From: Blautia glucerasea | GTDB taxonomy: Bacteria > Bacillota > Clostridia > Lachnospirales > Lachnospiraceae | Direction of reading: 5' to 3' | Length of the DNA: 60,197 bases | Assembly (NCBI RefSeq): GCF_013304385.1 | Contig: NZ_JAAITU010000022.1 | Coordinates: 1 to 60,197, forward strand | Shown: positions 8,809 to 15,902 of the stretch, in pieces | How positions within the stretch are numbered: the stretch's first letter is position 1 | How the letters are laid out: the number at the start of each line of letters is the position of its first letter | The notes under the pieces: model-generated | Told to the model about the DNA's origin: nothing | What the model saw: the letters and a program-made list of their open reading frames with translations, nothing else | The model's database searches: none | Program-made: the position numbers and the translations under genes

Positions 8809-10601
8809 TTCCAGATATTCATGTCAGACAAGATAGACATGGTTATTTCAGTTGCGTTGCCTCCGGTAGCATCGCTGTCTGCACCAATGTTGGTAGCAAA
8901 AAAGTATGTATTATCTGCAGTTTCGATATAACCGATAAACCATCCGTTCACATCCTGGCCATCCACACGTCCGGTTCCGGTCTTTCCGTAGAATGTTCCG
9001 GCATCGGAAGAAGAAAGGCAGATGGAATCTTTTACTGCATTGATGTTTTCAGGAGCAAATCCAAAGTTGTTATTCTGCAGCTGGGTTAAAAGTTCGACTT
9101 GCTCTATTGGAGAAATTTTCAAGGAAGACTCCATCCAATAGGTGGAGAAATCACCACTTATATTTTCGTTTCCATATCCAATTTCCTGAATATAGTTGGA
9201 AATGTTAGCGGCTCCAAGCTGTTCGTCCACAGATTCAAAATACCAATTCACAGAGGAATTCATTGCTGACTGTAAGGTCTGGTCTGCATTCCATGCTTCA
9301 AATGGATAGGTTTCTCCATTCCATGCAATGAACGAATTTTCCGGTGTAATGATATCTTCTTCCAATCCGAACAGGGCATCGTATATCTTGTAGGTGGAGT
9401 TTGGTGCAACTCGCAGGGTGGCATGCTCCTTGTCGTGTATGCTCCATGCATCATTTTCCAAATCGTATAAAACAAAGCTGCCTTCGTATTCTCCGAAGTA
9501 TGTGGAGAGGTCTACATAGGAAACATTCTCAGAAGAGGAATCCCATTGGTAGTGGCTTCCGTCTGCTGCGTATGTAGAAATAAAAGGTGCGAATCCAAGG
9601 AGAAGAACAGCAGTCAACATGAATGCAGTCATACCTTTTATTCTTTTCATAAATGTCGGCTTCTCATAAGAGGCAATGTTGATAATTCTTCGTTTCATCT
9701 GCTCCATGTTTCCACCAAGGCCGGCGGCAAACGGAAAAGGAGTAAGTGAAACCTTCTCTGCAAAGTTAATCAGTGTATTACCATAATCTTCGTAAGCATC
9801 CTCTTCAAGCATTTTCAAAACGGAAGTGTCACAGGCAACCTCTCTGTCATTACGCATTTCTTTCAGTGCATACCAGACAAGAGGATTGAACCAATATATT
9901 ACCCCGGCAAGATTCATCAGATAACTGGCAACAGCATCTTTGTGCTTATAGTGCTGCAGTTCGTGCAACAGCATATACCGCATATCGGATTCGTTGTAAT
10001 CAGAGATCAGATGAATCGGCAGATAAATACATGGTTTCAAAAGTCCCACAATAATCGGGGATTTCAAAAATGCAGTACTGTAAACAGGGATATTTCTGTG
10101 AATTCCCATTTCCTCCAAACATCGATGATATAGTCTGCGTACCTCCGGGTTCTGAAGGGGAAGTGCAGATTTCTCCAAATTGCGTAGGCGGAGTGAGGAT
10201 TTGATTACTAATATAATCATTGCAAAAATGCCTACAGTCCATATCCCTAATAATATGTATCCAGCAATGGATGGTGTCTCGCTATTTACAGAAAGTGCGA
10301 AATCATTCATCCAGTCTGTATTTCCGGTCGGATGAATTCCCACAGCTTCCCCCATAGCGGTTGCGGTACCAGAAGCAGGAGAGCTTCTTAAGCTACCAAG
10401 CCACGAGAAGATTTGTGGAAATCCGATGAGACGGAACGGTATAAAGGGAACTGCCAGCAACCCAAGAAGCAGGAACCACAGATTATACTGCATCCGGCTG
10501 GACAGGTTGTTTTTGAATATCCGCTTGGCTATCAAAAGAATTCCGATGATACCGCTGATAAATACATTGCATATTAAAAAGCGTATCATAAAATTAGCCA
10601 C
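8805..10601 (-). CDS. blaR1: BlaR1/MecR1-type sensor-transducer, M56 metallopeptidase
   Basis: A 598-residue membrane receptor for beta-lactams. The N-terminal half has several membrane segments and a cytoplasmic M56 zinc protease with HELQH (213-217) and a downstream NDREVACD block. The C-terminal extracellular sensor resembles class D beta-lactamases and keeps STYK (402-405, acylated Ser402), SVN (450-452) and KTGTG (540-544). In the known family, acylation of the sensor activates the protease and leads to loss of BlaI/MecI. The gene is the distal member of blaI-blaR1 and overlaps the repressor stop region closely. All key residues are intact, so the receptor is probably functional. Confidence 0.9.
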   Translation of the reverse strand: MANFMIRFLICNVFISGIIGILLIAKRIFKNNLSSRMQYNLWFLLLGLLAVPFIPFRLIGFPQIFSWLGSLRSSPASGTATAMGEAVGIHPTGNTDWMNDFALSVNSETPSIAGYILLGIWTVGIFAMIILVIKSSLRLRNLEKSALPLQNPEVRRLYHRCLEEMGIHRNIPVYSTAFLKSPIIVGLLKPCIYLPIHLISDYNESDMRYMLLHELQHYKHKDAVASYLMNLAGVIYWFNPLVWYALKEMRNDREVACDTSVLKMLEEDAYEDYGNTLINFAEKVSLTPFPFAAGLGGNMEQMKRRIINIASYEKPTFMKRIKGMTAFMLTAVLLLGFAPFISTYAADGSHYQWDSSSENVSYVDLSTYFGEYEGSFVLYDLENDAWSIHDKEHATLRVAPNSTYKIYDALFGLEEDIITPENSFIAWNGETYPFEAWNADQTLQSAMNSSVNWYFESVDEQLGAANISNYIQEIGYGNENISGDFSTYWMESSLKISPIEQVELLTQLQNNNFGFAPENINAVKDSICLSSSDAGTFYGKTGTGRVDGQDVNGWFIGYIETADNTYFFATNIGADSDATGGNATEITMSILSDMNIWK

Positions 10602-10602
10602 G

Positions 10603-10989
10603 TTAATTTCCTCCTTTTTTTGACCTCTTGGAAAGAAGGGAACGGAGGGTGTCTATTTCTGTTTCAGACAGTCTGTCATTTTCTATATAGGCAGACAGCA
10701 TGGCAGTGATATCCCCGTCATAGTATCGTTCCAGAAAAGAGTTGCTTTCCTGGCCGATGTATTTGCTTTCTTTCACGACTGGGGTATAAACAAACACTCG
10801 GCTCTGTTTTTCATAAGTTAGAACGCCTTTTGTTACGAGACGTTTGATTAAAGTCTGTATCGTCTTAGGACTCCAGCTTGTGGTCTGTAATAATTTATCT
10901 GTTATTTCATTGGTACTGATCGGCGCATGTTTCCATACGATTTTCATAACTTCAAATTCAGCTTCAGAAATCTGTGGTAAATCGTTCAT
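10603..10989 (-). CDS. blaI: BlaI/MecI/CopY-family repressor
   Basis: A 128-residue winged-helix repressor. The N-terminal DNA-binding domain contains the family-typical run EFEVMKIVW and the recognition region SPKTIQTLIKRL; the C-terminal helix region would dimerise. AAGGAGG precedes ATG 10989 on the minus strand. It starts the blaI-blaR1 operon and has an operator just upstream of its own start, implying autoregulation. The same operator precedes the PBP operon, the expected main target. Confidence 0.9.
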   Translation of the reverse strand: MNDLPQISEAEFEVMKIVWKHAPISTNEITDKLLQTTSWSPKTIQTLIKRLVTKGVLTYEKQSRVFVYTPVVKESKYIGQESNSFLERYYDGDITAMLSAYIENDRLSETEIDTLRSLLSKRSKKGGN

Positions 10990-11005
10990 TTTAAATCCCT
11001 CCTTA

Positions 11006-11023
11006 AATCTTACGGCTGTAATA
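11006..11023 (-). promoter_or_regulatory. BlaI-type operator O4 before blaI
   Basis: AATCTTACGGCTGTAATA on the plus strand matches the shared operator exactly outside the 3-nt centre. It sits near the expected transcription start of the blaI promoter, where a repressor would block initiation or early elongation. Confidence 0.75.
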
Positions 11024-11028
11024 AATAT

Positions 11029-11057
11029 ATTATAGACGTTATTTATGTGGTTGTCAA
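11029..11057 (-). promoter_or_regulatory. Consensus promoter of blaI-blaR1
   Basis: On the minus strand TTGACA (11057-11052), a 17-nt spacer and TATAAT (11034-11029) match the sigma-A consensus in all twelve positions. It drives blaI and blaR1. Confidence 0.85.
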
Positions 11058-11073
11058 TTTCAGAAAAAACATA

Positions 11074-11101
11074 TTGACTTGAAATCTTACTTGTGTAATA
11101 A
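11074..11101 (+). promoter_or_regulatory. Divergent promoter with operator O5 and no target gene
   Basis: TTGACT (11074-11079), 16 nt and TAATAA (11096-11101) form a plus-strand promoter. Operator AATCTTACTTGTGTAATA (11083-11100) lies within it. It closely resembles P1 of the PBP operon but faces a convergent regulator gene, not a PBP or beta-lactamase. Confidence 0.6.
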
Positions 11102-11107
11102 TTGAAA

Positions 11108-11125
11108 TATTACAAGAGTAAGATT
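11108..11125 (-). promoter_or_regulatory. BlaI-type operator O6, inverted
   Basis: TATTACAAGAGTAAGATT is the reverse complement of the shared operator. It lies 7 nt from O5 in opposite orientation, so two repressor dimers could bind side by side. Confidence 0.7.
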
Positions 11126-11136
11126 TGGAGATGGCA

Positions 11137-11178
11137 ACAAAAAGAAAAGAACCAGAATCACAACGGATTAGCTGGTTC
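11137..11178 (-). terminator. Terminator of the XRE regulator
   Basis: On the minus strand GAACCAG and CTGGTTC (plus 11149-11155 and 11172-11178) form a 7-bp stem with a 16-nt loop. A T-rich tail (TTTTCTTTTT) follows. Confidence 0.65.
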
Positions 11179-11180
11179 CT

Positions 11181-11528
11181 TTACTCGTTTGAATTACCTC
11201 TTTTATGTATGAGTGCTAAGAGGTATTCAATTGCTGGAAGAATCTCGGCTGCCTCTTGCTCATCACATTCCTGTAGCATCAATAACAGTTTTTGTTTTTT
11301 CAACCCATCCGTAGCAGTGTCAGGGTGGAAAATCCGGTCTGCAGGAATGTGTAAATAAGCGATGATCTGGCACAATACTTCGAACTTGGGATTCCCACGG
11401 TCGTTTTCAATATTCAGTATTGTACGTTCATCACAACCTATTTGTTCAGCTAATGCTGCTTGAGATAGATGGGCTTCTTCTCTGGCAGCCCGAACTACCT
11501 TCGCAAGATTTTTTACATAGTCATGCAT
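11181..11528 (-). CDS. XRE-family helix-turn-helix regulator
   Basis: A 115-residue protein with a Cro/CI-type HTH in residues about 8-62 (LSQAALAEQIGCDERTILNIE) and a helical C-terminal tail. On the minus strand GAGGTGA precedes ATG 11528. It is transcribed away from the prophage early genes, as a repressor would be, but it also borders the bla-type locus. No peptidase or RecA-cleavage domain is present, so classical SOS-cleavable CI is unlikely. Role as prophage regulator is inference. Confidence 0.75.
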   Translation of the reverse strand: MHDYVKNLAKVVRAAREEAHLSQAALAEQIGCDERTILNIENDRGNPKFEVLCQIIAYLHIPADRIFHPDTATDGLKKQKLLLMLQECDEQEAAEILPAIEYLLALIHKRGNSNE

Positions 11529-11633
11529 TACAATTCACCTCAGTGCTAGTTTACACTACAGGGTAAATATTATGAATTACAATAGAGTACAGGTATAAGA
11601 TGAAACGAACTACACCATAAAAGGAGAAATCAC

Positions 11634-11699
11634 ATGGAAGCAAGGAAACAGCACAGAATACGATGTTTGTTGAAGTTACTGAAATTTGCTCATGGATAA
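11634..11699 (+). CDS. Possible 21-residue basic peptide
   Basis: An ATG at 11634 follows AAAGGAG with good spacing and opens a 21-codon frame (start MEARKQHRIR, stop TAA 11697-11699). It is basic and leucine-rich. A perfect 17-bp hairpin lies just downstream. It may be a leader or a small effector peptide; nothing more can be said. Confidence 0.35.
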   Translation: MEARKQHRIRCLLKLLKFAHG

Positions 11700-11710
11700 A
11701 AACGCATTGA

Positions 11711-11759
11711 TAGGTGTATCGCAATTCACGGAACGATAGAATTGCGATACACCTATTTT
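11711..11759 (+). terminator. Perfect 17-bp stem hairpin, probable terminator
   Basis: TAGGTGTATCGCAATTC (11711-11727) pairs perfectly with 11739-11755 around an 11-nt loop, and TTTTA follows. The stem is unusually long for an intrinsic terminator. It separates the small peptide from the DUF3825-like gene. Confidence 0.6.
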
Positions 11760-11792
11760 ATATTTCAAGAGAAAACAAGAAGGAGGCTCATG

Positions 11793-12671
11793 ATGAAAGA
11801 GATGGAAGCAAAGACAGAAAACAGATATGAGTACAGAAAACCACAGGAAAAGAGGAAACAGATGATAGCACCGGATTTATTTGAATTTGCATATGTACCG
11901 GATTGGTACGGACATTTAGCGGAACTGGAGAGATTGGCATTGCCGGAATCATGGAAGTTCCGAAAGCCGAGCCGGGAAACAAAGAATGCAGACACCCCCA
12001 TTTTAGAACGTTACATACATACAATTTTTCGCAAGCAGGTTATTGACTTTAATTCAGAAAGTGATCCAAGAAAGGCAGACAGTATTTTTCATTTGGAAAA
12101 CGAATGCGTCTGCTTCCATACTGGATTATACACACCTCAGTACAAGGGGATTTATGGTTATTTTGAAAGAAACAATTTTTCGGATTCTTTAAGAGATTGG
12201 TATTTTAGAGGTTTTTGTGATGAATTGTCTCCAAAGTTAAGATACATCGAGCCATTACCACAAAAGCCCGTCTATCATATGGCGCAGAGTGGCATTAACT
12301 TTAATCCAGAGTGGCCTATAAGAGTAAACGTAAATCACATATTGGGAGATGAAGAGAACCTGGAGCGTATTCCGGCTAAAATTCGGAAGGTGAAGAATTT
12401 GCCGCTATTGTTTGAAACAGCAGTAGAACTTGGAAGAAGGAAGTCGGTAATTGAACCGGGGCTTGTGGTCCCACAGGGATATCAGGGGAGAGTGCAGTAT
12501 CTTCTTCCGGTTTATCTGACGAATATGCAGAAACCTGACCTTGCCATGACACTGACGGTTATGGATGGGTACTATTTGGGTAATACCTGTCTGACGTTGG
12601 AGATGGCATATTTGAATGCGAGAGTAGTTGCAAGGCCAATGGCTCCGTGGCTTACGGAACTCGTAAAATAG
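11793..12671 (+). CDS. DUF3825-like protein
   Basis: A protein of 292 residues whose layout fits DUF3825: a motif near PILERYIHTIF, then NECVCFHTGLYT and GIYGYFERN, and a C-terminal WPIRVNVNHIL to LPVYLTN stretch. No membrane or signal segment is visible. AGGAGG (11781-11786) favours ATG 11793, with ATG 11790 also possible. The gene is monocistronic between two strong hairpins. Family members occur beside phage and defence genes; the biochemical role is unknown. The family call is from memory of motif pattern. Confidence 0.55.
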   Translation: MKEMEAKTENRYEYRKPQEKRKQMIAPDLFEFAYVPDWYGHLAELERLALPESWKFRKPSRETKNADTPILERYIHTIFRKQVIDFNSESDPRKADSIFHLENECVCFHTGLYTPQYKGIYGYFERNNFSDSLRDWYFRGFCDELSPKLRYIEPLPQKPVYHMAQSGINFNPEWPIRVNVNHILGDEENLERIPAKIRKVKNLPLLFETAVELGRRKSVIEPGLVVPQGYQGRVQYLLPVYLTNMQKPDLAMTLTVMDGYYLGNTCLTLEMAYLNARVVARPMAPWLTELVK

Positions 12672-12703
12672 GAAAACAGTACATAGAAACATGGATTGAA
12701 TGG

Positions 12704-12752
12704 AACACCCGACAAGATGCAATAGCTGAATTGCGCCTTGTCGGGTGTTTTT
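12704..12752 (+). terminator. Strong intrinsic terminator
   Basis: AACACCCGACAAG (12704-12716) pairs with CTTGTCGGGTGTT (12737-12749). An inner GCAAT/ATTGC stem is present and T residues follow. Confidence 0.85.
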
Positions 12753-12811
12753 CGCTTAAAGGATGATGGACAGGCTTCCTCTCTGCTACTGAAAAAATCT
12801 CAAAAAGTTTT

Positions 12812-12840
12812 TTAAATAGGAAATGAACCTTCCTATTTAA
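12812..12840. repeat. Perfect 11-bp inverted repeat before the DeoR-like gene
   Basis: TTAAATAGGAA (12812-12822) and TTCCTATTTAA (12830-12840) flank a 7-nt centre. It lies 44 nt upstream of the HTH start, has no U-tract, and could be an operator for that regulator. Confidence 0.5.
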
Positions 12841-12883
12841 CTCTTATGATGATGCCACAAAGCAGAGGAAAGGAGGTGGGCAA

Positions 12884-13222
12884 GTGTTGAAAGCGAATGA
12901 ACGTAGGCAGAAGATATTGGAAATTCTGTGTGTGCGCCGTCAGGAAACGATGGAAAATCTGGCACAGGAATTCAATGTTACAACTCGTACAATTCGGAAT
13001 GATATTGAAGAATTGACACTTGCTCACCCGATTGAAACCGTGCGTGGCAGATATGGTGGAGGCGTCAGGGTTGCTGATGGCTATTATCTTGGACGTAAGT
13101 ATTTAAAACCAGATCAGCAGGAACTGTTGAAGCGGCTTTCAGAAAATTTAACAGGCGAAGACCTCGCTACGATGAACAGCATCTTTTCCGAATTTGCTTT
13201 GACAAAAAGGGCAGAGAAATAA
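12884..13222 (+). CDS. DeoR-type HTH regulator, phage early gene
   Basis: A 112-residue protein with an N-terminal DeoR/HTH_11 winged helix (about residues 5-57, with VTTRTIRNDIEEL as recognition helix) followed by the wing GRYGGGVRV. The sugar-binding domain of full DeoR proteins is absent. GTG 12884 follows GGAGGTGG, which decides the start. First gene of the replication operon; an 11-bp inverted repeat upstream may be its operator. Likely controls early phage transcription, by inference. Confidence 0.75.
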   Translation: MLKANERRQKILEILCVRRQETMENLAQEFNVTTRTIRNDIEELTLAHPIETVRGRYGGGVRVADGYYLGRKYLKPDQQELLKRLSENLTGEDLATMNSIFSEFALTKRAEK

Positions 13223-13252
13223 GTCCTGTCTGAAAGATGGAGGTGAAAAGAT

Positions 13253-13591
13253 TTGGAAAGGGTGTTTATCTGCAGTCCGTTCCGGGGAGCGGAAGAGAAG
13301 AATGTGGAGCTTGCCAGAAAATATGCCAGATTTGCTTATGAAAAAGGCTGTCTTCCGGTAGTGCCTCATCTGTATTTTCCACAGTTCCTAAAGGAAAGTG
13401 ATGTTCAGGAACGGATGGCAGGGATTCAGTTTGGACTTTCATTGTTGAAAGAGTGCCGGGAAGTATGGGTATTTGGAGAAATAATGAGTGAAGGCATGTG
13501 TATGGAGATTGCGGAAGCTGACCATGCAGGAATTCCCATCCGGTATTTCACAAAGCAAAACGGAGAATTTGTGGAAAGGAGCAGTTTATGA
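13253..13591 (+). CDS. DUF4406/DUF7768-like phage protein
   Basis: A 112-residue protein beginning FICSPFRG and containing REVWVFGEIMSEGMCMEI, typical of the nucleoside 2-deoxyribosyltransferase-like DUF4406/7768 families found in phages. Start is TTG 13253 behind GATGGAGGTG. It may bind or process nucleotides, but I see no proof of catalysis. Its last 4 bases overlap the next gene. Confidence 0.6.
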   Translation: MERVFICSPFRGAEEKNVELARKYARFAYEKGCLPVVPHLYFPQFLKESDVQERMAGIQFGLSLLKECREVWVFGEIMSEGMCMEIAEADHAGIPIRYFTKQNGEFVERSSL

Positions 13592-13920
13592 GCGAGGAAT
13601 TGTTGAAAATTGCAGATGGTCTTTTGGCGGTTTCGGAAGGAGTCCGTGCCCTCGCAGGAAAGGCACATTCATGTAATTGTAGTAAAAATCAGGAAGAAGA
13701 ACGAGGGCAGAAGGATGAAGAAAGCGGAAATGAGAAGAGTCAGGAGAAACAAGAGAATGCCGTTACCATTGAACAGGTCCGTGCGGTCATGGCATCCAAA
13801 TCGCAGGATGGAAAAACGCAGCAGGTCAAAGCGCTGATTCAAAAGTATGGGGCAGATAAGCTATCCGGGGTACAGCCGGAGAAATATGCAGATTTGCTTC
13901 GTGATGCAAAGGCTCTTTAA
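13588..13920 (+). CDS. Small phage early protein, unknown function
   Basis: A 110-residue protein with a hydrophobic N-terminal helix (about 3-26), a Cys pair (CNC), a highly charged Glu/Lys linker (about 32-58) and a conserved-looking C-terminal helix block EQVRAVMASKSQDG to KYADLLRDAKAL. ATGA overlap with the previous gene indicates coupling. Precedes the DUF2800 nuclease gene and is probably part of the recombination/replication module. Function unknown. Confidence 0.6.
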   Translation: MSEELLKIADGLLAVSEGVRALAGKAHSCNCSKNQEEERGQKDEESGNEKSQEKQENAVTIEQVRAVMASKSQDGKTQQVKALIQKYGADKLSGVQPEKYADLLRDAKAL

Positions 13921-15050
13921 TGGGACAGCATGCGATATTATCCGCATCTGCCTCCAAACGATGGATGAACTGTACCCCATCTGCATTGTTGGAGAAGCAG
14001 TTTGCGGACGAGGAAAGTATCTACGCAGCGGAGGGAACTGCTGCCCATGCTCTTGCAGAGCATAAGCTGAAACGGTTTCTTAAGAAGCGTTCCAAACGTC
14101 CGGTATCTGATTATGACTGTGATGAGATGGAAGAATGCACAGATGATTATGTGTCCTTTGCAATGGAGCAGATTGAAAAGGCGAAACAGTCATGCAGTGA
14201 TCCGGTAGTGATGATTGAGCAGAGACTGGACTTTTCCAGATGGGTGCCGGAAGGATTCGGTACCGGAGATTTGGTCATCGTAGCGGATGATACTTTATAC
14301 ATTGTGGATTTGAAGTACGGAAAAGGCATTGCTGTATCTGCAGAATGGAATCCACAGATGCTTTTATATTCTTTGGGAGCATTGGAACTGTTCGGTTCCC
14401 TTTATGACATTGAAAAGGTCAATATGACCATCCACCAGCCGAGACTGGAAAATGTCAGCACCTTTGAAATTACGGTTCATGACCTCATGGAATGGGCAGA
14501 GCAGGAGTTGATGCCGAAGGCAGAGATGGCAGCCAAAGGCGAAGGAGAGTTTGCAGTTGGAGATTGGTGTCGTTTCTGTAAAGCGAAAAATACCTGCCGT
14601 GCCAGAGCAGAAGAATATTTGAGATTGGCACAAATGGAGTTTAAGCCACCGGAACTTTTGTCAGAGGAAGAAATCGCAGAGGTTTTGAAGGTGGCGGATG
14701 AACTTGCCAAGTGGTCTGCAGATGTTTATGCCTATGCACAGGATGAAGCGATTACACACGGAAGGGTATGGAACGGATTCAAACTGGTAGAAGGCAGAAG
14801 TAACCGTAAATATGTCAACGAAGAGGAAGTGGCGGATGCTGCAAAAGCAGCCGGATATGAGGACATTTACAAGAAGTCTCTGATTGGTATCACGGAAATG
14901 GAGAAGCTGATGGGCAAAAAAGATTTTCAGAAGATACTGGGTAGTCTGGTGTATAAGCCGCAGGGCAAAATCACCTTGGTGCCGGAATCCGATAAGAGAC
15001 CACCAATTCAAACAGAAACCGCTGAGGCGGATTTTAAGGAGGATGAATAA
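13920..15050 (+). CDS. DUF2800 protein, RecB/Cas4-like nuclease fold
   Basis: A 376-residue phage protein. It opens with SASASKRWMNC, keeps a PD-(D/E)XK-like core (GTGDLVIV then IVDLKYGKG), and ends its nuclease part with CRFCKAKNTC, a Cys arrangement resembling the Fe-S ligands of Cas4/AddB-type nucleases. The start codon shares its first base with the preceding stop. Adjacent DUF2815 suggests a recombination pair: exonuclease plus ssDNA-binding partner. Activity is inferred from fold. Confidence 0.8.
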   Translation: MGQHAILSASASKRWMNCTPSALLEKQFADEESIYAAEGTAAHALAEHKLKRFLKKRSKRPVSDYDCDEMEECTDDYVSFAMEQIEKAKQSCSDPVVMIEQRLDFSRWVPEGFGTGDLVIVADDTLYIVDLKYGKGIAVSAEWNPQMLLYSLGALELFGSLYDIEKVNMTIHQPRLENVSTFEITVHDLMEWAEQELMPKAEMAAKGEGEFAVGDWCRFCKAKNTCRARAEEYLRLAQMEFKPPELLSEEEIAEVLKVADELAKWSADVYAYAQDEAITHGRVWNGFKLVEGRSNRKYVNEEEVADAAKAAGYEDIYKKSLIGITEMEKLMGKKDFQKILGSLVYKPQGKITLVPESDKRPPIQTETAEADFKEDE

Positions 15051-15593
15051 ATGAGCAAGAATGAAACACCGACCAAAGTAATCGTACCGTGCAGATTTTC
15101 TTATCTGCATTGTTGGGAGCCGGAAGCAATCAATGGCGGCGAGCCGAAGTACAGCGTGTCTGCCATTATCCCGAAGTCAGATAAGGAAACCATTAAGAAG
15201 ATTCAGGCAGCGGTGGAAGCTGCAAAGCAGGAATCTTTGTCAAAGTGGGGTGGCAAGATTCCACCGAATCTGAAGCTTCCTTTGCGTGATGGTGACATTG
15301 ACCGACCGGAGGATGAGGCATATAAAGGCTGTTATTTCTTTAATGCCAACAGCAGACAGGCACCACAGGTGGTTGATAAGCAGGTACAGCCAATCCTGGA
15401 TCAGACAGAAGTGTATTCCGGCTGTTACGGAAGAATCAGTGTAAACTTCTATGGCTACAACAGCAATGGCAACCGTGGTGTGGCAGCAGGACTTGGTAAC
15501 ATCCAGAAGTTGAAAGACGGAGAGGCACTCAGCAGCCGTACCAATGCAGAGGATGATTTTGAAGCAGTAGAGGATGAAGATTTCCTCGGCTAA
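15051..15593 (+). CDS. DUF2815 protein, SSB-like
   Basis: A 180-residue protein with the DUF2815 pattern (KYSVSAIIPK near the start, GCYFFNANS, VYSGCYGRISVNFYGY) and an acidic tail ending DFEAVEDEDFLG. The acidic C-terminus with aromatic/Gly end is characteristic of ssDNA-binding proteins, and the family is considered OB-fold SSB-like. It begins one base after the DUF2800 stop. Probable role: coating ssDNA during phage replication or annealing. Confidence 0.8.
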   Translation: MSKNETPTKVIVPCRFSYLHCWEPEAINGGEPKYSVSAIIPKSDKETIKKIQAAVEAAKQESLSKWGGKIPPNLKLPLRDGDIDRPEDEAYKGCYFFNANSRQAPQVVDKQVQPILDQTEVYSGCYGRISVNFYGYNSNGNRGVAAGLGNIQKLKDGEALSSRTNAEDDFEAVEDEDFLG

Positions 15594-15638
15594 TGATAAG
15601 GGCGGTGTATGCCGCCCGTACATAGAGGAGTTGTTTTG

Positions 15639-15902
15639 ATGAAAGAGACATGGACAGATATTCCCGGACTGGAAGGGAAATACAAGATCAGTAATATGGG
15701 GAGATACAAAAGGCTGTCCCGGTATATTCAGGGGAGAAGACTGCCGGAAGAGATTCTTCCTTTGAACCAGAGTCAGGTAAGGGAAGTTAAGGAAAGGCTT
15801 GGAAGAAAGGAACATGTGTATGATATTGCTGACAGCATGGGGATTTCCAGAAAGACCGTCAGCAAGATTAAATCGGGAAGGAGTTACGCATGGGCGAAGT
15901 AG
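15639..15902 (+). CDS. NUMOD4-HTH protein without nuclease domain
   Basis: An 87-residue protein: an N-terminal NUMOD4 motif (WTDIPGLEGKYKISNMG) fused to a C-terminal HTH (IADSMGISRKTVSKIKSGRSY). NUMOD4 usually sits in homing endonucleases next to an HNH core, which is missing here. ATG 15639 follows GAGGAG. It overlaps the polymerase gene by 13 nt. Could be a DNA-binding relic of a homing endonuclease or a small regulator. Confidence 0.65.
   Translation: MKETWTDIPGLEGKYKISNMGRYKRLSRYIQGRRLPEEILPLNQSQVREVKERLGRKEHVYDIADSMGISRKTVSKIKSGRSYAWAK

Noticed and set aside
8805-10601. Reading the sensor domain of BlaR1 as a free class D beta-lactamase
   Set aside because: The domain is fused to membrane segments and an M56 protease with HELQH. 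The neighbouring repressor and operators fit a receptor.
11131-11358. Plus-strand open frame behind the orphan promoter
   Set aside because: It runs antisense through the XRE gene and its terminator, and its Cys/Ser-rich product looks like a shadow. Transcription there is possible, but coding is not supported.
13588-13920. Database-style name rRNA biogenesis protein for the small early gene
   Set aside because: That label is a common transferred misannotation for charged low-complexity phage proteins. Nothing here supports it.
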